From NCBI GenBank assembly GCA_001941135.1, contig MSHL01000062.1, positions 1 to 37,359 on the forward strand: DNA of 37,359 nt, given 5' to 3'. The notes under the pieces were generated by a model. The model searched no databases and had not been told where the DNA came from. It worked only from the letters and a program-made list of their open reading frames with translations. This document shows positions 14,695 to 22,222 of the stretch, in pieces. The stretch comes from Ruminococcus sp. Zagget11. Lineage in GTDB: Bacteria > Bacillota > Clostridia > Oscillospirales > Ruminococcaceae. A program made the translations under genes and the position numbers. Numbering within the stretch: position 1 is the first letter of the stretch; the number at the start of each line of letters is the position of its first letter.

Positions 14695-14697
14695 AAA
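14666..14697. repeat. Perfect 14-bp-arm palindrome in the divergent control region
   Basis: TTTACAAATACAAT (14666-14679) and ATTGTATTTGTAAA (14684-14697) are exact complements around AAAT. The site covers the predicted +1 of the distal minus-strand promoter and lies about 55 bases upstream of the -10 of the XRE gene. It is a good candidate operator for that repressor, or the stem of the leader RNA. Confidence 0.7.
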
Positions 14698-14700
14698 AAT

Positions 14701-14729
14701 ATCATACACTCTTTGTTGTAAAAAATCAA
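14701..14729 (-). promoter_or_regulatory. Distal minus-strand promoter
   Basis: On the minus strand, TTGATT (14729-14724), 17 bases, TATGAT (14706-14701). Confidence 0.55.
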
Positions 14730-14746
14730 TCCTTTTCAGATAAATA

Positions 14747-14755
14747 TGTTATAAT
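14747..14755 (+). promoter_or_regulatory. Extended -10 promoter of the small XRE gene
   Basis: TGTTATAAT at 14747-14755 is an extended -10; no convincing -35 precedes it. The predicted start is near 14762. Confidence 0.55.
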
Positions 14756-14790
14756 TCATGTAAATGCTACAATGAATTGGAGGTATAAAT

Positions 14791-15159
14791 GTGCAAGTTT
14801 ACAATAGGATTCGTGATTTGCGTGAGGATGCCGATCTGACACAGGAAAAATTAGTAACTAAGCTCGATATGCATAAAACAACCTACACAAACTATGAACA
14901 GGGCAAGCACACTGTACCCCTCGACTTTGCCGTTACCCTTTCCCGCTTCTACAACGTAAGTATTGATTATATTGCAGGTCTTACTAATATCAAGCACAAT
15001 ACCTCCGCTAACAATCTTTCACCCTTTGAAATGGAAATTATAACAAAGCTACGAAAGCTTGACGATATAGACAAGGGCAGGATTCTCGGCACTATCGACA
15101 CCATTATCTCCGATAGAAATAACGCTAAGAAAATGCGCGACAACATGACTCACGACTGA
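14791..15159 (+). CDS. XRE-family transcriptional regulator
   Basis: A 122-residue protein with a clear N-terminal Cro/CI-type helix-turn-helix (residues 4-60: IRDLREDADLTQEKLVTKLD, then YTNYEQGKHTVPLD and YNVSIDYIAGLTN). A short helical C-terminal part follows (LSPFEMEIITKLRKLDDIDKGRILG) that may dimerise. It starts with GTG at 14791 behind GGAGG; the ATG two bases earlier is in another frame and gives only a short peptide. It is divergent from the 478-aa HTH gene, with a perfect palindrome between them, an arrangement typical of a repressor acting on its neighbour. The target is not known. Confidence 0.9.
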   Translation: MQVYNRIRDLREDADLTQEKLVTKLDMHKTTYTNYEQGKHTVPLDFAVTLSRFYNVSIDYIAGLTNIKHNTSANNLSPFEMEIITKLRKLDDIDKGRILGTIDTIISDRNNAKKMRDNMTHD

Positions 15160-15256
15160 TTGCGGGTATAGGGTGTACTCGTACTTTAGGTCGTTTCCCA
15201 TTAAGCTGAATAAATAAAGAATTTCCGTAATAATAGAAACCACTTATAAAAATAAC

Positions 15257-15284
15257 CACTGTACCGATTTTGTTTGTTACAGTG
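15257..15284. terminator. Weak hairpin between XRE and serS ends
   Basis: CACTGTA (15257-15263) and TACAGTG (15278-15284). The plus-strand exit is ACTGTTATT and the minus-strand exit is GTTATTTTTAT. It may serve as a weak terminator for the convergent XRE and serS genes. Confidence 0.4.
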
Positions 15285-15307
15285 ACTGTTATTATATGTA
15301 AATGTGT

Positions 15308-15341
15308 AAAAAATACCCCTGCATTTGTTTGTGCAAGGGTA
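15308..15341 (-). terminator. Terminator of serS
   Basis: On the minus strand, TACCCTTGCA (15341-15332), an 8-base loop, TGCAGGGGTA (15323-15314), then six T residues. Confidence 0.9.
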
Positions 15342-15364
15342 CTTTATGTTCTGTATTTTATATT

Positions 15365-16654
15365 TTATTTTTTGGGGGAAATCTTATCCTTATCGCCCAT
15401 ATAAGGTCTAAGGGACACAGGTATATTTACCGAACCGTCCTCGTTAAGGTTGTTTTCCAAGAGCGCTATCAACATTCTCGGGGGTGCGGCAACCGTGTTG
15501 TTAAGGGTATGTGCAAAATACTTGCTACCGTCTTCCGATTTTACTCTTATCCCAAGCCGTCTTGCCTGTGCATCGCCAAGATTGGAACAGCTTCCCACCT
15601 CGAAATATTTCTTCTGTCTTGGCGACCATGCCTCAACATCATAGGACTTAACCTTCAAATCAGCCAAGTCACCGGAACAACATTCGATAGTCCTTACAGG
15701 TACATCCATCGAACGGAAAAGCTCAACGGTGTATTTCCACATCCTATTGAACCACTCCATACTCTCCTCAGGCTTGGATATAACTATCATTTCCTGCTTT
15801 TCAAACTGGTGAATACGATATACTCCTCTTTCCTCCAGTCCGTGTGCACCCTTTTCCTTTCTGAAGCAGGGTGAATAGGAGGTTAGTGTGTGCGGCAATG
15901 TCTTTTCATCAACAATCGTATCTATGTATTTACCTATCATGGAATGTTCACTTGTGCCGATAAGATAGAGATCCTCGCCCTCAATCTTATACATCATAGC
16001 ATCCATTTCCGCAAAGCTCATTACACCCGTAACAACTCCGGAACGAATCATAAAAGGCGGTATGCAATAGGTAAAGCCCTTTTCAATCATAAAATCGCGG
16101 GCATATGAGGTTACAGTGGAGTGAAGGCGCGCTATATCCCCCATGAGATAATAGAAACCGTTTCCGGCAACCTTTCTCGCACTATCAAGGTCAATTCCGT
16201 CCAGTCTTTCCATAATATCGGTGTGATAAGGCACTTCAAAATCAGGCACTACCGGTTCTCCAAAACGCTCCAGCTCCACATTCTCGCTGTCGTCCTTACC
16301 CACAGGAACACTCGGATCGATTATGTTTGGAATAACCATCATTATCTTCTTGATTTTCTCCCCGTAATCGCTTTCCTGCTCCTCAAGTCTTGCAAGCTCC
16401 TCGGAAAACTCGCCAACCTGTTTCTTTACTTCCTCTGCCTCGTCTTTTTTTCCCTGTCCCATCAATGCACCTATCTGCTTGGACAGCTTATTACGACTTG
16501 CTCTGAGATTATCGGCAGCAGTCTTTATGCGCCTTGATTCCTCATCAAGCTTTATAACCTCGTCAACAAGTGACAGCTTATTATCCTGAAACTTTTTCTT
16601 TATATTTTCCTTAACTACATCAGGATTTTCCCTGACAAATTTAATATCCAACAT
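15365..16654 (-). CDS. serS: Seryl-tRNA synthetase
   Basis: A 429-residue class II synthetase that charges tRNA-Ser. The N-terminal coiled-coil arm (about 25-105, rich in Lys/Glu with LRASRNKLSKQIG and EELARLEEQE) grips the long variable arm of the tRNA. The catalytic domain shows the TSEHSM substrate loop, motif 2 (CFRKEKGAHGLEERGVYRIH) and a motif 3 region ending NTVAAPPRMLIALLENN. The ATG at 16654 has an AAGGAAG ribosome binding site. It lies downstream of parB with a 142-base spacer and ends in its own terminator. No T-box is visible in that spacer, which is too short for one. Confidence 0.97.
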   Translation of the reverse strand: MLDIKFVRENPDVVKENIKKKFQDNKLSLVDEVIKLDEESRRIKTAADNLRASRNKLSKQIGALMGQGKKDEAEEVKKQVGEFSEELARLEEQESDYGEKIKKIMMVIPNIIDPSVPVGKDDSENVELERFGEPVVPDFEVPYHTDIMERLDGIDLDSARKVAGNGFYYLMGDIARLHSTVTSYARDFMIEKGFTYCIPPFMIRSGVVTGVMSFAEMDAMMYKIEGEDLYLIGTSEHSMIGKYIDTIVDEKTLPHTLTSYSPCFRKEKGAHGLEERGVYRIHQFEKQEMIVISKPEESMEWFNRMWKYTVELFRSMDVPVRTIECCSGDLADLKVKSYDVEAWSPRQKKYFEVGSCSNLGDAQARRLGIRVKSEDGSKYFAHTLNNTVAAPPRMLIALLENNLNEDGSVNIPVSLRPYMGDKDKISPKK

Positions 16655-16774
16655 TTAATTTTTCTTCCTTTTCAGAGTATTGGTGTCTGAAAATACAAAA
16701 TGGGAAAAAAACTATTTTCCATTCTCTGTTTTTCAAAGGGGTGAATCTTCAGTCATAAGTTATTGATATTATGG

Positions 16775-16790
16775 TGTTTCACGTGAAACC
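16775..16790. promoter_or_regulatory. parS centromere site
   Basis: TGTTTCACGTGAAACC matches the ParB-binding consensus TGTTTCACGTGAAACA at 15 of 16 bases. It lies just past the parB stop, in the parB-serS spacer. It should load the ParB CTP clamp for origin segregation. Confidence 0.93.
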
Positions 16791-16796
16791 ACTTGA

Positions 16797-17654
16797 TTAT
16801 TCACCGGCAATCAAAGCTGCAAGGTTTATAAGGTCATCCTTATCGTAAAAGTCAAAGGATATAGACCCGACACCGCCCTGTGAGGAGTGGATTTTTACCT
16901 TTCTTCCCAGTTTATCGGAAAGGGTAATTTCCATCTCGGTGCAAAAGTTTTCCATTGACTTATCCGTCGGTTCATCAAGAGGGCCATATTCAATATCAAC
17001 GTTAGTCTTTTTTGAATTGAAAACCCGCTTTTCGAGCTGCCGTACAGATAACTGACCATCTGCCGCGCTTTCCGCAAGCCTGATTATCGTATTATCATCG
17101 TCTATACCTGCAAGAATTTTGCCATGTCCAACAGAAATACGGCCATCCACAAGCAAATCCTTGACTGCATCGGGAAGATCCAAAAGCCTGAGTGCATTGG
17201 CAATAACAGATCTTGATTTTCCAACCGATTTTGCCAGCTTATCCTGGGTCATTCCGTATGTCTGCATCAATTCGCGATAAGCCTCCGCTTCCTCTATTGG
17301 ATTGAGATCCTCTCGCTGAATATTTTCTATCAACGCTATCTGACTGGATTTAAAATCATCAAAATCCTTAATAATAACTGGTATCTCATCAAGTTCAAGC
17401 ATACGGCAGGCGCGCCAACGCCTTTCACCGGCTACAATCTTGTATCCCATTCCGGAACGCCTCACAACAATAGGCTGTATAAGTCCGTGTTCACGAATAG
17501 ATTCCGCAAGTGACTGAATTGATGCTTCATCAAAGTTTTTTCGCGGCTGCGCTCTGTTAGGTTCAATTTCCGACAGTCTGACATGAGCTACACCCGCGTT
17601 ATCGGTTACGGAATTATCCTCAAAAAGAGCGCCTAATCCTTGTCCGAGAGCCAT
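16797..17654 (-). CDS. parB: Chromosome-partitioning protein ParB (Spo0J)
   Basis: A 285-residue CTP-dependent DNA clamp that loads at parS. It has an N-terminal Soj-interaction segment (MALGQGLGALF), the CTP-binding motif GERRWR (76-81), the helix-turn-helix GMTQDKLAKSVGKSRSVIANALRLL (about 134-158) and a C-terminal dimerisation domain. The specificity positions read Arg148, Ala154 and Gly176, the ParB pattern rather than the Noc pattern. The ATG at 17654 follows AGGAGGTT, 19 bases after soj. A parS site lies immediately downstream. Confidence 0.96.
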   Translation of the reverse strand: MALGQGLGALFEDNSVTDNAGVAHVRLSEIEPNRAQPRKNFDEASIQSLAESIREHGLIQPIVVRRSGMGYKIVAGERRWRACRMLELDEIPVIIKDFDDFKSSQIALIENIQREDLNPIEEAEAYRELMQTYGMTQDKLAKSVGKSRSVIANALRLLDLPDAVKDLLVDGRISVGHGKILAGIDDDNTIIRLAESAADGQLSVRQLEKRVFNSKKTNVDIEYGPLDEPTDKSMENFCTEMEITLSDKLGRKVKIHSSQGGVGSISFDFYDKDDLINLAALIAGE

Positions 17655-17673
17655 TTAGATAACCTCCTGTCTG

Positions 17674-18468
17674 CTATTTAATTTTCCGTGGGCGAACATT
17701 CTTTATGCCGTGTTTTTTCATCATTTCCTCCGTAAACTTCTCATACGCCTTTGCGCCCTTAGAGGCACGGTCATAATATATAGCCGGTTTACCAAAGCTG
17801 GGTGCTTCGGAAAGCTTAACATTTCGGGGAATAGTAGTTTTATACACCTTTTGGGGAAAATGCTTTTGTACCTCCGCCACAACCTGGTTGGTCAAATTCA
17901 AACGAGTATCCACCATTGTAAACAAGATACCGTCTGTATCAAGATACGGATTATAATGCTGCTTTACCATTTTAATGGATTCTACAAGCTGTGAAAGTCC
18001 TTCCAAAGAAAAATACTCGCATTGAAGGGGAATAAGTACAGCATCACAGGCACAGAGTGCATTTATTGTCAACAGTGAAAGTGACGGGGGACAATCTATC
18101 AATATATAATCGTATTCGTCCTTTACGGTTAAAAGCTGCATTTTTAAGCGATTTGACCTGCTTTCAAGGCTAACCAATTTTATTTCCGCACCTGCAAGAT
18201 CGGATGTAGATGTTACTACAGAAACATTGGTGAATTCGGTTTTAATTATCCCGTCATTAATACGGTTTTTACCCATAAGTATATCGTATGTAGTGACCTC
18301 GGTGCTTTTCTTTCTTATTCCAAATCCACTGGTTGTATTTCCCTGTGGATCCATATCAATGCACAACACCCTTTGTCCCCTTATTCCGAGAGATGCAGCT
18401 GTATTTACCACGGTAGTTGATTTTCCAACTCCGCCCTTTTGATTGGCAACTGCCAAAATTTTTGACAT
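17674..18468 (-). CDS. soj: Chromosome-partitioning ATPase ParA (Soj)
   Basis: A 264-residue deviant-Walker ATPase. It starts MSKILAVANQKGGVGKSTT with the signature KGGVGKST P-loop, and has the switch region IDMDPQGN and Walker B YILIDCPPSLS. It partners ParB in origin segregation and also regulates DnaA in Bacillus. The start is the ATG at 18468, nine bases after AAGGGTGA. It forms an operon with parB under its own promoter. Confidence 0.96.
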   Translation of the reverse strand: MSKILAVANQKGGVGKSTTVVNTAASLGIRGQRVLCIDMDPQGNTTSGFGIRKKSTEVTTYDILMGKNRINDGIIKTEFTNVSVVTSTSDLAGAEIKLVSLESRSNRLKMQLLTVKDEYDYILIDCPPSLSLLTINALCACDAVLIPLQCEYFSLEGLSQLVESIKMVKQHYNPYLDTDGILFTMVDTRLNLTNQVVAEVQKHFPQKVYKTTIPRNVKLSEAPSFGKPAIYYDRASKGAKAYEKFTEEMMKKHGIKNVRPRKIK

Positions 18469-18507
18469 CACATCACCCTTTCTCATTGATAAAATTGCAA
18501 CATTATC

Positions 18508-18536
18508 ATTATATCATTTTTTTTAGGGTTATGCAA
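18508..18536 (-). promoter_or_regulatory. Promoter of soj-parB
   Basis: On the minus strand, TTGCAT (18536-18531), 17 bases, TATAAT (18513-18508). The parS-like sites lie upstream of it. Confidence 0.8.
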
Positions 18537-18590
18537 TCGTCAAACCATACAAGTTTGTTATCAAAAACAATGCAGTTTGCCATCATCAAT

Positions 18591-18606
18591 TGTTTCATGT
18601 AAAACA
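18591..18606. promoter_or_regulatory. Degenerate parS-like site
   Basis: TGTTTCATGTAAAACA differs from the parS consensus at two central positions. It lies in the noc-soj spacer, 20 bases from a better site. Confidence 0.5.
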
Positions 18607-18626
18607 ATATTCGACAGTTTCTGACC

Positions 18627-18642
18627 TGTTTCACATGAAACA
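18627..18642. promoter_or_regulatory. parS-like site between noc and soj
   Basis: TGTTTCACATGAAACA matches the parS consensus at 15 of 16 bases. It lies nine bases past the noc stop. Confidence 0.85.
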
Positions 18643-18651
18643 TTCATAGAA

Positions 18652-19497
18652 TTAGTGTGCCGCCGTCTTTACATTGGGTATTCTGACAATGTATTCCGTA
18701 TATTCCTTTTCCTTATTCTTTCTTACCTCTGCATTAATACCCGCCGCCTGCATAACCTCAACAGCATGGTCAATAGTGTTTAGAAACAGCTTAATATCGC
18801 GATATGCGCCCCTGCATCGACTTATGCGCTTCATTTCCTCGTGTTTTCCGATAGCTAATTCAATAAGCTTTTCCGTTCCCTCAACATTAAGCTTACCCGC
18901 ATAAATTTCATCAATAAGCTCCGCACGAAGATTTTCATCCTCAACCTTCAAAAGTGCTCTCGCGTGGCGTTCGGTGAAGCCGTATTCGGTTATAATACGC
19001 CGTTCTTTCTTTGAAAAGTTCAAAAGTCTAAGTTTATTTGCAATAGCGGACTGACTTTTTCCAAGCCGCTGTGCAGCTTCCTCTTGAGTTATTCCAAAAT
19101 AGCTTATCATATTGCAAATAGCTTCCGCCTCCTCAAAAAAATGCAAATCCTTTCTTTGCAGATTTTTCACCGACGCCATTATTGTAGAATTTCTTTCGTT
19201 AGTTTCAATGATTATACAGAGTACAACCTCATAGCCGCATAATTTTGCAGCTCTGTAGCGCCTTTCACCGGTTACAATCTCATAACCGATATCAAGTCTG
19301 CGAACTGTAATAGGCTGTATCATGCCGTTAATATGTATACTGTTGGTAAGCTCCTTAAGCTCATTTTCATTAAAATACCACCGCGGCTGATTGGGATTGG
19401 GGTAAATCCTATCCACACCTATTTCCACAATTTTTCCCGCAACCTTTTCATTAAGTATCATCTGTGTAAGTCCATCAACAAACGGAAGTTTAACCAT
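18652..19497 (-). CDS. noc: Nucleoid occlusion protein Noc (ParB paralogue)
   Basis: A 281-residue ParB-family protein. It has a short hydrophobic/amphipathic N-terminus (MVKLPFVDGLTQMIL) that could be the membrane-binding helix of Noc, the CTP motif GERRYR (78-83) and the helix-turn-helix GITQEEAAQRLGKSQSAIANKLRLL (about 135-159). The residues that separate Noc from ParB read Gln149, Lys155 and Arg177 (GKSQS, ANKLRLL, TERHARAL), as in Noc. It should bind Noc-type sites across the chromosome and keep the Z ring off the nucleoid. I see no Noc consensus site (ATTTCCCGGGAAAT type) in the window. It is separated from rsmG by a terminator, so it has its own, unidentified promoter. Confidence 0.88.
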   Translation of the reverse strand: MVKLPFVDGLTQMILNEKVAGKIVEIGVDRIYPNPNQPRWYFNENELKELTNSIHINGMIQPITVRRLDIGYEIVTGERRYRAAKLCGYEVVLCIIIETNERNSTIMASVKNLQRKDLHFFEEAEAICNMISYFGITQEEAAQRLGKSQSAIANKLRLLNFSKKERRIITEYGFTERHARALLKVEDENLRAELIDEIYAGKLNVEGTEKLIELAIGKHEEMKRISRCRGAYRDIKLFLNTIDHAVEVMQAAGINAEVRKNKEKEYTEYIVRIPNVKTAAH

Positions 19498-19560
19498 AGA
19501 ACTTCTCTCCTTTCATTTTGTAACTTCATTCTACAATAAAATATTCCAAAATAAAAGGAA

Positions 19561-19612
19561 AATAAAACGGGATATTGTGACAAATAGCAGGTGTGTTTAT
19601 CACAATATCCCG
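19561..19612 (-). terminator. Terminator of the dnaN-to-rsmG run
   Basis: A perfect 13-bp stem: CGGGATATTGTGA at both 5' arms (19612-19600 on the minus strand pairs with 19580-19568), with a 19-base loop, then TTTTATT on the minus strand. A T5 on the plus side makes it potentially bidirectional. Confidence 0.92.
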
Positions 19613-19615
19613 TTT

Positions 19616-20335
19616 TTACAAGGATTTCTTTGATATTTGAGCGCTGCTGCGCGGGAATTTTGTCGGTGTTGCTGTTAATTTTTTTATGATGATTATTGTG
19701 CGATCGTCACCGCAGGGCAATGAATACTTTACCGTGCGGTCTATTTTTCCCCCAAGCTGCTTGATTGCATTCTCCGCCGGCAAAATATCCTCATTGGGAC
19801 CTTTCATTGCAATAAACTGTCCGCCAACCGTTACAAAGGGCAGACAATACTCCGCAAGTACAGGGAGTGCGGCAACCGCCCTTGCTGTGACAACATCAAA
19901 TTTTTCCCTTAGTTTCGGATTTCTCCCACCATCTTCGGCACGCATATGAATACATTCCGCCTCAATTGGAATAAAATTAACAGCATCTTCAAGGAAGCAC
20001 ACTCGCTTTTGCAGGCTGTCAAGGAGTGTAAGCTTAATATCAGGACGATATATTTTCATTGCAAGACCCGGAAAGCCCGCACCCGTTCCCACATCTATAA
20101 CGCTGCTGTTTTCGGGAATATCACAATATTTGAAAATCAATACGCTGTCAAGAAACTGCTTTTCGTTAATACCTTGTGGATCGGTAATAGCCGTAAGATT
20201 CATTACCTTGTTTCTTTCTGTAAGTATCTCTGCATAACGCGAAAATTTATCGTAACACTCATCGTCAACGGAAAGCTCCTCCGATGAGAAAATTCTCTTA
20301 AACTCGTCCTTTTTACAAATGTAAATATCAATCAC
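19616..20335 (-). CDS. rsmG: 16S rRNA m7G527 methyltransferase RsmG (GidB)
   Basis: A 239-residue SAM-dependent methyltransferase that modifies G527 of 16S rRNA. The SAM loop DVGTGAGFPGLAMKI and the downstream FDVVTARAVAALPVL segment are clear. It starts with GTG at 20335, which overlaps the mnmG stop by eight bases and has GGGGAG upstream. Loss of RsmG gives low-level streptomycin resistance in other bacteria. It is the last gene before the strong terminator at 19561. Confidence 0.96.
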   Translation of the reverse strand: MIDIYICKKDEFKRIFSSEELSVDDECYDKFSRYAEILTERNKVMNLTAITDPQGINEKQFLDSVLIFKYCDIPENSSVIDVGTGAGFPGLAMKIYRPDIKLTLLDSLQKRVCFLEDAVNFIPIEAECIHMRAEDGGRNPKLREKFDVVTARAVAALPVLAEYCLPFVTVGGQFIAMKGPNEDILPAENAIKQLGGKIDRTVKYSLPCGDDRTIIIIKKLTATPTKFPRSSAQISKKSL

Positions 20336-22214
20336 TCCCCTGCTGTATCGTTTTCATTCTTATGAGCAAAACGCTTATATTGGCGGGAGAAACTCCCGAA
20401 ATGCGGCTTGCCTGTCCTATATTTTCAGGCTTTACCTTATTAAGCTTTTCAACAGCCTCCAGACTAAGACCTGTTATAGTGGAATAATCCATGTTCGCAG
20501 GAAGCCCTTTACCCTCAAGTCTGTTGATTTTCTCCGCCTCCTCCATTTGACGTGAAATATACCCGTCATATTCAATCTTTAATCCAACCTCCTCTTTCAC
20601 TTCATATGAAAGTATGGGGCGGTCGGGATCAAAGGGTTCAAGGTCATCGTAGGATATTTGTGGGCGTTTAAGCAGTTCAGACATTCTCACAGGATCGGCG
20701 ATAGGCGATGTCCCTTTTCCCTCAAGCATTGCATTAAGCTGTTCGGTGGGGCGGACAGCAGTCTTTCTAAAACGCTGAATTTCTCTTTTTATCTGATCCT
20801 GCTTTGTCAGATATTCATTATATCTCTCATCGGAAATAAGACCTATTTCATGTCCAAGCGGTGTAAGCCTTTCATCGGCATTATCTTGGCGCAGCAAAAG
20901 TCTGTATTCGCTCCGTGAGGTCATCATTCGGTATGGATCGTTGACACCCTTGACAACAAGATCGTCAATAAGCGTACCGATATATGAGGAGGATCTGGAA
21001 AGTGAAATCTGATCAAGTCCCTTTACAGCTCTTGCTGCATTTATACCCGCTATAAGTCCCTGAGCGGCTGCTTCTTCGTACCCTGAAGTACCGTTAAATT
21101 GTCCCGCACCGTAAAGTCCCTTTATACTCTTAAATTCAAGGGTATTTCTCAGCTGTTGAGGGTCACAGCAGTCATATTCGATGGCGTAAGCACTGCGTAT
21201 TATCTCAACACGTTCAAGACCCTTTATAGTACGGAGAAATTTTATCTGCACGTCCTCCGGTAAGGATGAGGACATACCCTGCAAATAGTATTCCTCCGTG
21301 GAAACACCCATAGGCTCAATAAAAAGCTGATGTCTTTCTCTGTCGGGAAAGCGCATTATTTTATCCTCTATCGATGGGCAATATCGAGGACCTATCCCGT
21401 GTATTCTCCCCGAATAGAGAGGAGAACGGTGGATATTATCCCTAATTACCTTGTGGGTTTCGGCATTGGTATAGGCTATATAGCAGGACACTGTGTTTTT
21501 CATGGAAAAGCGATCCGTTTCAAAAGAAAAGGGCTGAATATCCTCGTCACCCTCCTGCTTTTCCAGTAAATCAAAGTCAATACTCCGCCTATTTACCCGA
21601 CAGGGCGTTCCTGTTTTAAATCGCCTTAGTATAACTCCCGCTTCTTCTAAGGATTTAGACAGATATTTAGCGGGAAGAACAGAATCGGGACCGCTTGCAT
21701 AGGAGCTTTCACCGATATGTATTACTCCGTTGAGATATGTTCCCGTTGCTATAATAGCCTTGCTTACCTTGTATTCAGCACCCAGTGACGTGACAACGGC
21801 GGTAACCTCTCCGTCCTTTACCACAATATCACTGACCTCTGCCTGCTTCACAAACAGATTTTCCTGCTGCTCGCAAACCTGTTTCATATAGAGATGATAT
21901 GCGTTTCTGTCCGCCTGAACTCGCAGGGAATGTACAGCCGGTCCCTTTCCCCTGTTAAGCATACGACTTTGCAAAAAGCATTTATCCGCAGATTTTCCCA
22001 TCTGACCGCCCAGAGCATCGATTTCCCTTACAAGGTGTCCCTTTGCCGTTCCTCCGATAGATGGATTACAGGGCATATTTGCGATAGCGTCGGCTGAAAT
22101 AGTGAAAAGTATGGTTTTTGCACCCAGTCTTGCGCTTGCAAGAGCTGCCTCAACTCCCGCATGACCTGCCCCCACAACTGCCACATCATATTCACCAAGA
22201 GTATATCTTTCCAT
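20328..22214 (-). CDS. mnmG: tRNA uridine-5-carboxymethylaminomethyl synthase MnmG (GidA)
   Basis: A 628-residue FAD enzyme. With MnmE it builds the 5-carboxymethylaminomethyl group on wobble uridine 34. The N-terminal dinucleotide-binding motif is VAVVGAGHAGVEAALASARLG. Also visible are the NPSIGGTAKGHLVREIDALGG block and the C-terminal helical domain that meets MnmE. I chose the ATG at 22214 (MERYTLGEYDV), preceded by GGAAAGTGAG, over a TTG eight codons upstream. It begins eight bases after the mnmE stop and overlaps rsmG. Confidence 0.97.
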   Translation of the reverse strand: MERYTLGEYDVAVVGAGHAGVEAALASARLGAKTILFTISADAIANMPCNPSIGGTAKGHLVREIDALGGQMGKSADKCFLQSRMLNRGKGPAVHSLRVQADRNAYHLYMKQVCEQQENLFVKQAEVSDIVVKDGEVTAVVTSLGAEYKVSKAIIATGTYLNGVIHIGESSYASGPDSVLPAKYLSKSLEEAGVILRRFKTGTPCRVNRRSIDFDLLEKQEGDEDIQPFSFETDRFSMKNTVSCYIAYTNAETHKVIRDNIHRSPLYSGRIHGIGPRYCPSIEDKIMRFPDRERHQLFIEPMGVSTEEYYLQGMSSSLPEDVQIKFLRTIKGLERVEIIRSAYAIEYDCCDPQQLRNTLEFKSIKGLYGAGQFNGTSGYEEAAAQGLIAGINAARAVKGLDQISLSRSSSYIGTLIDDLVVKGVNDPYRMMTSRSEYRLLLRQDNADERLTPLGHEIGLISDERYNEYLTKQDQIKREIQRFRKTAVRPTEQLNAMLEGKGTSPIADPVRMSELLKRPQISYDDLEPFDPDRPILSYEVKEEVGLKIEYDGYISRQMEEAEKINRLEGKGLPANMDYSTITGLSLEAVEKLNKVKPENIGQASRISGVSPANISVLLIRMKTIQQGSD

Positions 22215-22222
22215 GTGTAATC

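Noticed and set aside
18591-18642. Possible Noc-binding sites next to noc
   Set aside because: The sequences match the ParB consensus (CAC.TG core), not the CCCGGG-centred Noc consensus.
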